Shown piece after piece: positions 43,048 to 51,444 of a stretch of DNA of 64,000 bases. Location of the stretch: the NCBI RefSeq assembly GCF_052072235.1, contig NZ_CM125436.1, positions 3,714,001 through 3,778,000 on the forward strand, read 5' to 3'. Made by a program: the position numbers and the translations under genes. The DNA is from Brevibacillus_D fluminis_A (GTDB lineage: Bacteria > Bacillota > Bacilli > Brevibacillales > Brevibacillaceae). Each line of letters starts with the position of its first letter. Position 1 is the stretch's first letter. The notes under the pieces were generated by a model that was not told the DNA's origin, made no database searches, and was given only the letters and a program-made list of their open reading frames with translations.

Positions 43048-44661
43048 TCATTGATTGCCGACTGCTTCTGGCGCTTCCACTTTTGCCGCCACCGGTTTTG
43101 GCTCAGGCAGCGGCCGCTGAATGTAGCCGGTGATATTGGCGAGATCCATGAACGCCCTTTTGCTTTCCATCAGCGTCGCCAAATCGCTGTCCATCTGGCC
43201 ATAGAGGAGGATCAGCATCTGCTGGGTTTGCCACAGATCGTCATAGGTGAGAAACGGATAGTCCGCCATCCCCATTTGTCCGCTCGGCAAATAGGCATAA
43301 TGCAGGTCGAGATTTTCCTTGATCCAGCTTGCCGTCGAGTTTTTCACTCCTTGCAGCAGCTTTTGCGCCTGTTCTTCATAGACCGGCTGTTTCGTTTCCG
43401 TAAACATTTCCAGCAAAAATTTGGTTTCCTGCAATTGATGATTGAGCGAACTGTGCGTCGGTTTGGAAGGTTTCGCCAAATGAGCATAATCGCTGACCAG
43501 CCATCCTTCTTTCGGCCCCTGCAGCACAAAGTGGTTCTTCTCCACATGCTTGAGGAAAAACTGCGCATAGCGGTTGGCCGCGTTCCAGAAGCGGACATCT
43601 TTATATTTGTGGTAGCCTCTTAACAGCACGATCGCCATGTCGGTGTTGAAGCGCGTATCGTAAAAGCCTGGCTGTACGCCATATAGCGCTCTCAACCAGG
43701 ATGACCCGGGCTGTGTTTCCCAATACCCCAGCTGATTTTGATTCGGCAAAATGACCGAGAGCATCACCCAGCCCAAGTCGTCTGCCGCTTGACTGCCGCC
43801 TGTCATGACAAACGATTTCGCCACATAGTTGATCGGAATCCGCCAGTACAAATTGGGGCCATGTGGCTCATAAGTGGCTGGCGTTTTTACGTAGAAGCCG
43901 TCCCACGACCATTTTTGCTGATCATGCAGATCGAGCAGCAGCCAGATCGCAGGCAAATTGGGCTTCGACCAATCGACCAGCGGCTTTGCCGAGGTCAACG
44001 TCCAAACTTCGCCGATCGACCCTTTCTCCTGTGGAAACGTGACCGCTAGTTCATAGCCGGCAGCCGTTTGCTTGACTGCGATCGGATACGGATTCGTCCT
44101 ATACTCCAGCGTATGGTTCGCCCTGCTGATGGCGCGCTCGGGATAGCTGATCAGCATATGCGTCTGATCCGTATCGATGAAGACGGTCGTGGCCGGCAGC
44201 ACGGCGCCGAGCGGTCCCGTTTTCCATTCGCGCGTCAGCTTTTTGTTCGCGTCTTGTTTTTGCGCGACGTACCGGATCGTCGCGTTGCGGCCCGGTACGG
44301 CAATTTTCTGTATGTAGGGCGTTTTCGACGTTACGGCGAATTCCATGCGCTCCATCCAGTAGCGATCTTGATTCGGAAAGGTCACCGTACGCACTTTCCG
44401 CTGCCCTTGCGCAACCTTGCCCGCTGTAACGGTCTCTTTCGGCAGCTGCGCAGCCGGGGCAATTTGCTGGGCTGGCGCGCTTGCCGGCTGAACCATTTGC
44501 GCATTTTGCTGCTGCAGTGCGGGCTCAATGTCTCCCGGCTGCTCTCCAGCCCCGTTTCCTGCGGGCTGCACAGGGGCCATACTCTCTGCAAAACTTGTCA
44601 CTGGCAGCGAGAACACGGCCATGACGACCATCCATACGATCAGGATTGATCCTCTTTTCAT
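43048..44661 (-). CDS. Large secreted protein of unknown function
   Basis: The 537-residue protein has a signal peptide (MKRGSILIVWMVVMAVFSLPVTSFA). A Gln/Pro/Ala-rich linker runs to about residue 80, followed by a beta-rich region to about 270. The helical C-terminal half (WAANRYAQFFLKHV-type repeats, DTRFNTDMAIVLLRGYHKYK) looks like an alpha/alpha toroid as in glycosidases and C5-epimerases. I cannot name the family. The ribosome site is AGGGGGAAACG; it lies 25 bases after topB and may share its transcript. Confidence 0.7.
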   Translation of the reverse strand: MKRGSILIVWMVVMAVFSLPVTSFAESMAPVQPAGNGAGEQPGDIEPALQQQNAQMVQPASAPAQQIAPAAQLPKETVTAGKVAQGQRKVRTVTFPNQDRYWMERMEFAVTSKTPYIQKIAVPGRNATIRYVAQKQDANKKLTREWKTGPLGAVLPATTVFIDTDQTHMLISYPERAISRANHTLEYRTNPYPIAVKQTAAGYELAVTFPQEKGSIGEVWTLTSAKPLVDWSKPNLPAIWLLLDLHDQQKWSWDGFYVKTPATYEPHGPNLYWRIPINYVAKSFVMTGGSQAADDLGWVMLSVILPNQNQLGYWETQPGSSWLRALYGVQPGFYDTRFNTDMAIVLLRGYHKYKDVRFWNAANRYAQFFLKHVEKNHFVLQGPKEGWLVSDYAHLAKPSKPTHSSLNHQLQETKFLLEMFTETKQPVYEEQAQKLLQGVKNSTASWIKENLDLHYAYLPSGQMGMADYPFLTYDDLWQTQQMLILLYGQMDSDLATLMESKRAFMDLANITGYIQRPLPEPKPVAAKVEAPEAVGNQ

Positions 44662-44686
44662 CGTTTCCCCCTACCTGCTCGGTTCA

Positions 44687-46852
44687 TTACGCTTTGTCGC
44701 CAAAGCCAAAACGGAACCCTTTCTCCGCCTCATTCCACACCAGCGAGGCATCGAAAGTCTTCTCTCCCTTTTTGAATCCCTTTATCACATTGCTCTGACC
44801 GGTTTCCATCAATTTTTTTACATTCGTCGCCGAGATGGACTTGCCGAGCAATTTTTTCGGAACCGTCACCTTGCATCGGTTTTTTGTATAGTTTGAACAC
44901 CCGTAAAACGAGCCTTTGTCGACCAGATTGCCGCCGCAAACGCGGCACGTCGCGACGGTTTTACCCAAGCTGAACTTGGAGGCGCTTTTCGGCATCGACT
45001 CGATCTCGATTCCGTCCAGCTTCCATTCAGGCGCTTGCCCGATGGCATCCTCGACGATTTTGGCCGACAGCTTTTTCACCTGCTCCATAAACGCTTCCGG
45101 CGATGCCTCCCCTTGCCCGATCTCGCCCAGCCGCTGTTCCCAACGGGCGGTCATTTCCGGAGACGCCAAAATTTTATCGCCGATCACATCGATCAAAAGC
45201 ATTCCTTTTGCCGTTGCAAACACCTGATTTTTTTTGACTTCAATGTATTTGCGGTCTTTAAGCATCGTGATGATGCCGGCGCGGGTCGCTTCCGTCCCCA
45301 GCCCTTCCGTTTTCATCAGCACCTTTTCCAGCTCCTGGTTGTCGATATGCTTGCCCGCCGTCTTCATCAGCGTGATCAGCTGACCTTCCGTATAGCGCTT
45401 GGGCGGCTGCGTCTTGCTCTCCTTCACCCTCGCTTTTTCCACTCGTCCGCGCTCCCCTTGCTCGACAGGCGGCAACTGCTTCTCCTCATCCTTTTCATCC
45501 GCATCTTCCTGAAAAAGAACCTGTCGCCAGCCTGCCTGAACGAGCACGCTGCCTTTCGAGATGAATTCGGCCCGCTCATCGACCAATGTGGTGATCGTCG
45601 TATAGTCAAAAATCGCTACATCATGGTGCGCGGCAATCAGCCTCCGGGCGACGAGATCGTACAGCTTTCGTTCCTCCTCGCTCAGGCGCCCCAAATCGGG
45701 AACTTGCTCGGTCGGGATGATGGCATAGTGGTCCGTTACTTTCTTCTCATTCACATACCGTCTGTTTTGCAGCAAAGAGGTGATCGGCGTCGGAAAATAC
45801 GATTGATACTCCGGCTTGCGCGCGAGCTTTTGCAAAATCTCGGGAAACGTTTTGGCCTCGCCCGCAGTCACGAATGCCGAATCGGAGCGCGGATAAGACA
45901 GATAGCCTTTGACATACAGCTGTTGTGCCGTATCCAGCGTCTTTTTCGGCGGAAACTTGTACAGTTTGTTCATCGTTGCCTGCAGTGCGGAAAGATTGAA
46001 CAAATAAGGCGGCTGAAACTCTTTGCGCTCTTTGATTACCTCTTTGGCCAATGCCGGCTTCTTTTGGCAAAACGCGGCAATTTTTTCCGCCAGCTCCTGG
46101 TTGTCAATGCGCGATTCGCCGTCCTTTTGCCAAACGCCGTCATACACCTTGCCCGCAATGTCAAACCGGGCGAGAACTTCCCAGAACGGCTCCGATTTGA
46201 AATTGGCGATCTCCCGTTCCCGTTTGACCACCAATGCCAGCGTCGGCGTTTGCACCCGCCCTGCGGAGAATACATCGGCAATGCCTTTTTCCTTCAGCAA
46301 AATCGTGTAAATCCGCGATGCGTTCATTCCGATCAGCCAATCGGCACATGCCCGGCTGTATGCTTCATGATACAAGCTGCGGGTGTCCGTTTCGTTCAGT
46401 AAATTGCTGAACCCGTCGAGGATCGCCTTTTCGGTCAACGATGAGATCCACAGCCGTTTCATCGGTTTGCGGACGCCGGTCATTTGCACCGCTGTGCGGA
46501 TGATCAGTTCCCCTTCGCGCCCGGCATCGCCTGCATGGATGATTTCGGTCACATCCGGGCGTTTCAGCAGCTGTTTGATGATGCCAAACTGCTTCGCTTT
46601 CGACTTGGTCACCTGGTAGCGGAATTGCTCGGGAATGATCGGCAGCGTCGCGATCGTCCAGCGCTTCCATGCCGGGTTGTACTCCTCCGGGGCGACCAGT
46701 TCGCAAATGTGCCCGACCGCCCACGTCACGCAAGCTCCTTGCGGAAAGATTGCGTTCGGCTGAATTTCAATATATCCCTGTTGTTTTTTATGTACGAAGG
46801 GGGACGCCAATTTCGCCCCCTGGTCCGGTTTTTCGGCAATAATCAGTTTCAT
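44687..46852 (-). CDS. topB: DNA topoisomerase III
   Basis: This type IA topoisomerase decatenates and relaxes DNA. The 721-residue protein starts with a Toprim domain (MKLIIAEKPDQG) containing the metal-binding HAGDAGREGELI. The catalytic tyrosine is in GYLSYPRSDS near residue 315. A zinc-ribbon-like element near the C-terminus (CRVCGGNLVDKGSFYGC) precedes a final basic region. The length matches Bacillus TopB. Confidence 0.94.
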   Translation of the reverse strand: MKLIIAEKPDQGAKLASPFVHKKQQGYIEIQPNAIFPQGACVTWAVGHICELVAPEEYNPAWKRWTIATLPIIPEQFRYQVTKSKAKQFGIIKQLLKRPDVTEIIHAGDAGREGELIIRTAVQMTGVRKPMKRLWISSLTEKAILDGFSNLLNETDTRSLYHEAYSRACADWLIGMNASRIYTILLKEKGIADVFSAGRVQTPTLALVVKREREIANFKSEPFWEVLARFDIAGKVYDGVWQKDGESRIDNQELAEKIAAFCQKKPALAKEVIKERKEFQPPYLFNLSALQATMNKLYKFPPKKTLDTAQQLYVKGYLSYPRSDSAFVTAGEAKTFPEILQKLARKPEYQSYFPTPITSLLQNRRYVNEKKVTDHYAIIPTEQVPDLGRLSEEERKLYDLVARRLIAAHHDVAIFDYTTITTLVDERAEFISKGSVLVQAGWRQVLFQEDADEKDEEKQLPPVEQGERGRVEKARVKESKTQPPKRYTEGQLITLMKTAGKHIDNQELEKVLMKTEGLGTEATRAGIITMLKDRKYIEVKKNQVFATAKGMLLIDVIGDKILASPEMTARWEQRLGEIGQGEASPEAFMEQVKKLSAKIVEDAIGQAPEWKLDGIEIESMPKSASKFSLGKTVATCRVCGGNLVDKGSFYGCSNYTKNRCKVTVPKKLLGKSISATNVKKLMETGQSNVIKGFKKGEKTFDASLVWNEAEKGFRFGFGDKA

Positions 46853-46902
46853 GGCAAAAGCTCCTATGTCAGCTTGTCAGTTTTTCTCTTTGTAGTTTAC
46901 CA

Positions 46903-47142
46903 TCATTCCAATTCGCCTGCTTCCCTAAAAAAATCGGACCCCAACCGCATGGTAGCGCTGTTGGTCGTCTGCTTCTCGCCTGCCCCCTTCTGTTCCCGGA
47001 TGAGGGAGTGAACCGGCGTATCGAAAATCGACGAGCACGTAATGACATCCGCGTCCCCAATCAGGACGAGCGATGAGCGCGTTACACTCTCTACCTCCAC
47101 TTCTTTAATCGTGATGCTTTCATTTTTTACCGTCAATTCCAT
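46903..47142 (-). CDS. GerPD-like protein, divergent from gerP
   Basis: The 79-residue protein parallels GerPD along its first 50 residues. It has VKNESITIKEVEVESVT, then SSLVLIGDADVI, then FDTPVHSLIRE, against VINGCLSIGTVKCNEIA, SILRIGDSRCIQ and FETPPESLIVG in the gerPD gene of this cluster. The C-terminus is unrelated and hydrophilic. The ribosome site AGAAGGGAAGC is good. It is divergent from gerPA, 141 bases away, so the two may share mother-cell control. A role in coat permeability is inference. Confidence 0.75.
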   Translation of the reverse strand: MELTVKNESITIKEVEVESVTRSSLVLIGDADVITCSSIFDTPVHSLIREQKGAGEKQTTNSATMRLGSDFFREAGELE

Positions 47143-47223
47143 TTGCTGCTTCCCTTCTCTTCTGTTAGACGTATCATACAGCCTATGCGTTTCAACCGAT
47201 TTTCGTTTTGCAAACAGTTATGA

Positions 47224-47250
47224 ACACCCATAGCGGATCAACATAGAATG
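47224..47250 (+). promoter_or_regulatory. Candidate sigma-K promoter of gerP
   Basis: AC at 47224-47225, a 16-base spacer and CATAGAATG (pattern CATAnnnTA with one mismatch) lie about 34 bases before gerPA. gerP operons are known to be expressed late in the mother cell. Confidence 0.5.
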
Positions 47251-47283
47251 CAAGCAAGGATGGATAAAAAGGGTGTCGTTTCT

Positions 47284-47502
47284 ATGCCGGCAATCGTTGG
47301 TTCCGTAAATATAAACAGTATGACCGGTGTGATGAACATCGGGGATGTCCGCACCATTGCCCCGCAAAGCGTAACCAAAACGTTTGCAGGCGGCGGTTCG
47401 TTCAATTCAGGCACCAATCTGCTCATTAACAATCCCAAGAGCATCATTCAAATATATGATTCCGAGGCGGAAGATCAAGCCGTTTTCATCCAGCGCACCT
47501 GA
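47284..47502 (+). CDS. gerPA: Spore germination protein GerPA
   Basis: GerP proteins sit in the spore coat and let germinants pass inward. The 72-residue product starts at the ATG at 47284 with MPAIVGSVNINSMTGVMNIG, the GerPA/GerPF start. The Ser/Thr/Gly-rich middle (KTFAGGGSFNSGTN) is also typical. An in-frame ATG at 47248 would add 12 residues without family support. It is first of six genes, all on the plus strand. Confidence 0.9.
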   Translation: MPAIVGSVNINSMTGVMNIGDVRTIAPQSVTKTFAGGGSFNSGTNLLINNPKSIIQIYDSEAEDQAVFIQRT

Positions 47503-47528
47503 TTTTTGCGGAAGGCGGGAGACCGAAA

Positions 47529-47750
47529 ATGAATTTTTTTGTGCAACAAACCATCACCATCCATACGCTAAAAATCGATGGCATTTCCAACGCATCGGTC
47601 TGTCAAATCGGCAGCGCCGGCATCGTCAAGCCGCTAGCCAAACTGTATAACACAGGGGGGTTCACAGAGGCAGCTCCACAGGCCGGGCCAGGCCCCGTTG
47701 AACTTCCCGGCACGCCATTCGTTCCCCTCACACAGCCCTCGCGCATGTGA
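47529..47750 (+). CDS. gerPB: Spore germination protein GerPB
   Basis: The 73-residue protein has the GerPB core VQQTITIHTLKIDGISNASV followed by CQIGSAGIVKPLAKLYNTGG. The tail is Pro/Gly-rich. It begins 26 bases after gerPA with AAGGCGGGAGA as ribosome site. Together with GerPA, C, D, E and F it is needed for normal coat permeability in Bacillus. Confidence 0.9.
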   Translation: MNFFVQQTITIHTLKIDGISNASVCQIGSAGIVKPLAKLYNTGGFTEAAPQAGPGPVELPGTPFVPLTQPSRM

Positions 47751-47779
47751 GGATGCACTTTAGAAGAAGGTGATGACAG

Positions 47780-48400
47780 ATGACGATGATGAGTCCTGAA
47801 GTGGTCGCATGCCTGGAGCAGCTCACCTGCTTTTTGCAGGCGCAGACCCAACAGATGGAGCAGCTTACCAAGCTGGTGGAAGATCTGCAGAAAGATGTCA
47901 ATCAATTGAAGGATAAAGCGGGGACGCAAACGATCACCAACGAGTACAAGTTTGATCTGTTGAAAATCGAGCGGCTGGAAGGCACCTTGAATATCGGTCT
48001 GAATCCCCCGAAAAGCGAGGACTCCTCCATCAGCGAGTATGCTGTCAATCAATCGATGGATGTGCCTGCTCCCGCCAAACCGTCCGATGAGCTTTTCTGC
48101 CGGATTCAAGAGCAGATTCATCACTACCTGGATACCGATGCGGTCTACTCGCTTGAAGCGCTGGAGCAGAAGTACGCCTATCCGCTGCATGACCCTTATC
48201 GCAAATTCATCATGCATGACATCAAAAACCAGATCGATCAGCGCATCCGCTACTATTTGAACCAGGTGCAGCCTGACCAGCTCGATCCGGCGCAATATCC
48301 GGCAATCGAGCAAAAAGTCATCGAAAAAGTCAAACGGGATATCGAGAAGACGTGCGAATCGTTTCTGCAGCATCTCCCCCGGGAAGCAGGTGGAGCGTAG
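47780..48400 (+). CDS. gerPC: Spore germination protein GerPC
   Basis: GerPC is the largest GerP protein. The 206-residue product has an N-terminal coiled coil (TCFLQAQTQQMEQLTKLVED to about 50), a short linker with FDLLKIERLEGTLNIGLNP, and a helical C-terminal half ending in YPAIEQKVIEKVKRDIEKT. The ribosome site is AGAAGGTGATG. Its stop is immediately followed by the gerPD start. Confidence 0.9.
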   Translation: MTMMSPEVVACLEQLTCFLQAQTQQMEQLTKLVEDLQKDVNQLKDKAGTQTITNEYKFDLLKIERLEGTLNIGLNPPKSEDSSISEYAVNQSMDVPAPAKPSDELFCRIQEQIHHYLDTDAVYSLEALEQKYAYPLHDPYRKFIMHDIKNQIDQRIRYYLNQVQPDQLDPAQYPAIEQKVIEKVKRDIEKTCESFLQHLPREAGGA

Positions 48401-48619
48401 ATGCGCTATACGGTGATCAATGGCTGCCTTTCGATCGGAACCGTCAAATGCAACGAGATTGCGACCGCCTCCATTCTCAGGATCGGCGATAGCCGGTGCA
48501 TCCAGCTTGGCAATCTGTTTGAAACGCCTCCCGAGTCACTGATCGTTGGCGTCACGACGCCGCTCGTGCCTGCGGTTGAACCGCACGTCCAAAGAATTCC
48601 GCGCACTCGTCAGGCGTAA
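48401..48619 (+). CDS. gerPD: Spore germination protein GerPD
   Basis: The 72-residue protein has the family pattern MRYTVINGCLSIGTVKCNEI, then SILRIGDSRCIQ and ETPPESLIVG. It starts directly after the gerPC stop (TAG-ATG), so translation is coupled. A related gene lies divergently at 46903-47142. Confidence 0.9.
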   Translation: MRYTVINGCLSIGTVKCNEIATASILRIGDSRCIQLGNLFETPPESLIVGVTTPLVPAVEPHVQRIPRTRQA

Positions 48620-48630
48620 AGGGGGTTCAC

Positions 48631-48996
48631 ATGCCGTTCCGGACATCACACGTGAAGCGTATAGATATTTTGCAAACAAGCGATTCTACCGTCGTACAAA
48701 TCGGGGATGCGGAAGAGGACATCCTGGATGCCAACGTATTGGCGGTCCAGCGCGAAGAAGTGACGTTTTTTGAGAGCGACTACCCGTTGGATCGATACGC
48801 CCTTTTTGGCGCGGCTATCCCTCAACCGGTGGTAGATGAACAGCTCGACATCATAAAAGTGAATGAATCTCCTTTCATTCGCGTCCAACTTGTCACGATT
48901 CAAAGCGTGGCAGCCTCTTCGGTCGTGCAGATCGGCTCAACCGATTTCACCTGTGCCGAATCGCGAGTCAAAACCATTCGCCACCTCGCACACTAG
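48631..48996 (+). CDS. gerPE: Spore germination protein GerPE
   Basis: The 121-residue protein has the GerPE pattern: FRTSHVKRIDILQTSDSTVV near the start and VQIGDAEEDI. A second half, IRVQLVTIQSVAASSVVQIG, repeats the same beta-hairpin motif. It lies 11 bases after gerPD behind AAAGGGGG. Confidence 0.9.
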   Translation: MPFRTSHVKRIDILQTSDSTVVQIGDAEEDILDANVLAVQREEVTFFESDYPLDRYALFGAAIPQPVVDEQLDIIKVNESPFIRVQLVTIQSVAASSVVQIGSTDFTCAESRVKTIRHLAH

Positions 48997-49033
48997 ACAT
49001 TGCCACAATTCGTTACGAAAGGGAGGGAATTCT

Positions 49034-49249
49034 TTGCCATCCGTCGTGGGTGCTGTCAACATCAACAGCAATTCGGGAACAGTCAATTTTGGTGATGCAT
49101 TAAATATCTCTCCCAAAGCAACCTCCAAGACGTTTTCCGGTTCTGGGGGCGGCAATACCGGCAATATCGTCAATACGGTGAATGGAGTCAGCTTGACCAA
49201 CACGCTCGATCCAAGCATCATTGATCAGCCGCAGGTGGGGAACGTATAA
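49034..49249 (+). CDS. gerPF: Spore germination protein GerPF
   Basis: The 71-residue protein begins with TTG at 49034 behind AAAGGGAGG. It reads PSVVGAVNINSNSGTVNFGD followed by ISPKATSKTFSGSGGGNTGN, nearly the family consensus. It resembles GerPA and closes the six-gene cluster. A perfect terminator begins at its stop. Confidence 0.92.
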   Translation: MPSVVGAVNINSNSGTVNFGDALNISPKATSKTFSGSGGGNTGNIVNTVNGVSLTNTLDPSIIDQPQVGNV

Positions 49250-49280
49250 AAAGGGAGGAACGCGGTGTTCCTCCCTTTTT
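49248..49280. terminator. Bidirectional terminator between gerPF and the hsp20 gene
   Basis: AAAAAGGGAGGAAC pairs perfectly with GTTCCTCCCTTTTT around five bases; it serves two convergent transcripts. Confidence 0.88.
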
Positions 49281-49289
49281 TTCGCCTGT

Positions 49290-49865
49290 TTACGATTCTG
49301 TTTTGGTCGGACCCGGTTGTTTCCTCCGCGTTTTTCCGCTGCGGATAAACTGCAATTCGAGCACGCCATCGGCATAGTCGACTTTCATTTTTTTGGGAAC
49401 GATTGCGACCGGCAACGTAATTTGCCGGCGGAACTTCCCGTAGCTGCGTTCCCTGGACAACCTGGCATGCGCAAATGTATGCTCGCGGACGCGTCCCATG
49501 ATGATGATCGTTCGCGGATCGACGAATTTGACTTCGAGGCTGTCCCGGTCGAATCCGGAGATTTCGCAAGAGACGATCACGCGCGAATCCGTCTTGAACA
49601 GATCCACATTCGGCACGAATTTCTTCACCGGCGCTTTGGCTGACGTTTTCGCCACCGCCTGCTCCGTCTCTTCCTTCTCCTCCGGCTCCCTCCATGTTTG
49701 GTCTGCATATTTGCCCAACGTCGCCATGTTTTCCCAAAACTCGCCATCCAGCAGCTCATTCATTTGCGACAGCGTTTTCCACGGCTGCTCGCTGTTGAAG
49801 CCGAGCTTGGAAAGCCGTTCCGCTGTTTTTTGAAAATGCTTCATTGTTTCCCGCAGGTGCTTCAC
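49290..49865 (-). CDS. Hsp20/alpha-crystallin family protein, possibly GerT-like
   Basis: The 191-residue protein has an N-terminal helical arm (MKHLRETMKHFQKTAERL), an acidic linker and an alpha-crystallin domain at about 85-175. That domain has RVIVSCEISGFDRDSLEVKF and ends YADGVLELQFI. A basic tail follows. Small heat-shock-like proteins include spore proteins such as CotM and B. cereus GerT, and this one converges on gerP. A spore role is inference from place. The start is GTG after AAGGGG. Confidence 0.72.
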   Translation of the reverse strand: MKHLRETMKHFQKTAERLSKLGFNSEQPWKTLSQMNELLDGEFWENMATLGKYADQTWREPEEKEETEQAVAKTSAKAPVKKFVPNVDLFKTDSRVIVSCEISGFDRDSLEVKFVDPRTIIIMGRVREHTFAHARLSRERSYGKFRRQITLPVAIVPKKMKVDYADGVLELQFIRSGKTRRKQPGPTKTES

Positions 49866-49953
49866 GAAAAGCGGCCCCTTTCCATGATAACCTTCACACC
49901 TGCAGTATACGTACAGCAGCCTAGCCGATGTGCCTGCGATTCGCCGCCCAAAT

Positions 49954-51384
49954 TCACATCTGGCAGTTGTTCTGCACGTTTTGTTTCACCGCCAACCCGG
50001 CCGCGTCTGCCTTGGTCGTCATTTTTCCTTGCAGCGCGCCTTTCTGGAAACGGCGCGCAATGAAAAGCAAGCGGGCCAACAAACCGACGGCCCCGACGGC
50101 AAGCCCGGTAATGAGACCGATCCAATAGCCGAAAGCCCCCATCGACGTGTAAGCAGCAAGCGCATACCCGACAGGCAATCCGATCACCCAATAGCTGATG
50201 ATCGCGACGATGAAGGTGACATTGACATCTTTATAGCCGCGCAATGCACCCTGGATCGGTGCGGCGATCGCATCCGACATCTGGAAGAAGATCGCATACA
50301 ACAGGAAATGCTGGGTCAGCGTCAGCACATCCATATCGGTCGTGTACAAGGCCGCTACCTCTTTGTTGAACAGGAACAGGAACGCCGCGCAAACGATCGC
50401 GAGTCCTGCTGCCAGGAACAGACCGATAAAGCTGTACTGCTTGGAATCTGCCGGTCTTTTTGCCCCAACCTCGAATCCGACCATGATCGTCAATGCGGTT
50501 GAAATGCTGTACGGGATCATGTACAGGAAGGAAGCAAAGTTGATGGCCGCTTGATGGGCAGCGATCGTCGTCGTGCTGTAGCCGCTCATCAAGAGCGTTA
50601 CGACGGCAAAAACCCCGACTTCAAGCGAAACCGACAATCCGATCGGCACTCCGATTCGCAGAAGCTCCTTCCAGGCTGCAAACGAAATGCGCGGCAGCCG
50701 GTGAAAAATCCGGTACTGCGAAAACGATTCATGACGGACGATGACGAGCAGGGAGATGGCAGCGATCACCCAATACGTGATCGCCGACGCAACGCCCGCT
50801 CCCACTCCACCCATGCGCGGAAAGCCCAGTTTGCCAAAGATCAGCACATAGTTAAGCGCGATATTTACCGGCAAGGCGACAAGCGAAATCAGCATGGTGA
50901 CCCGTGTCTTGCCGTGCGCGTCGATGAAGCTGCGAAACGCCGTGTACAAAAATAACGGTACGATACCAAAAGATAAGGCTGCCAAAAAGCGAAAGGCGAT
51001 CGACCGTACGCCTTCTTCCAAATCCATGTGCGCCAAAATCGGCTGTAAGGCAAACACGCCGACGACAACGGTTCCCAGCGCAAGCGCGATACTCATGTAC
51101 ATTCCTTGGGCAAGTGTGAACGGGATTTGTTCGCGGCGGTTCGCCCCCAAATGCTGCGCCAAAATCGGTGTGACCGCTGCGACGATCCCGGTCAAACCGG
51201 CACTGATCGGCGCCCAGATGCTCGAGCCGATGGCCACGCCGGCCAAATCGACCGAGCTGGCATGCCCGGACATGATCGTATCGAAAAAACTCATCGCGAA
51301 GATCGCAATTTGGCTGACCAATACCGGCAGCAAGATTGCGAGCAGCTGACCAAGCTTTTGTGAGAATGTAAATGTTTGTTTCAT
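49954..51384 (-). CDS. MATE-family multidrug efflux transporter
   Basis: The 476-residue protein has twelve hydrophobic helices. The MATE pattern is present: FAMSFFDTIMSGHASSVDLA near the start and PILAQHLGANRREQIP in the first half, repeated more weakly in the second. It is likely a Na+- or H+-driven exporter of cationic drugs. A MerR-family regulator lies directly upstream and a MerR-type promoter covers the junction. Confidence 0.9.
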   Translation of the reverse strand: MKQTFTFSQKLGQLLAILLPVLVSQIAIFAMSFFDTIMSGHASSVDLAGVAIGSSIWAPISAGLTGIVAAVTPILAQHLGANRREQIPFTLAQGMYMSIALALGTVVVGVFALQPILAHMDLEEGVRSIAFRFLAALSFGIVPLFLYTAFRSFIDAHGKTRVTMLISLVALPVNIALNYVLIFGKLGFPRMGGVGAGVASAITYWVIAAISLLVIVRHESFSQYRIFHRLPRISFAAWKELLRIGVPIGLSVSLEVGVFAVVTLLMSGYSTTTIAAHQAAINFASFLYMIPYSISTALTIMVGFEVGAKRPADSKQYSFIGLFLAAGLAIVCAAFLFLFNKEVAALYTTDMDVLTLTQHFLLYAIFFQMSDAIAAPIQGALRGYKDVNVTFIVAIISYWVIGLPVGYALAAYTSMGAFGYWIGLITGLAVGAVGLLARLLFIARRFQKGALQGKMTTKADAAGLAVKQNVQNNCQM

Positions 51385-51413
51385 TTCGACCCTTCCTCCC
51401 CTTACGTAAGGAG

Positions 51414-51444
51414 AGTGTAAGGTCTATTGTAACGATAGAGTCAA
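51414..51444 (-). promoter_or_regulatory. MerR-type promoter of the MATE gene
   Basis: TTGACT (51439-51444) and TACACT (51414-51419) on the minus strand are 19 bases apart, the long spacing that MerR activators untwist. TCTAT and ATAGA form an inverted repeat in the spacer. The promoter lies at the end of merR, 30 bases before the MATE start. Confidence 0.75.

Noticed and set aside
47248..47283. A 12-codon upstream extension of gerPA
   Set aside because: Family members start MPAIVG; the extension overlaps the predicted promoter region and leaves no room for the leader.
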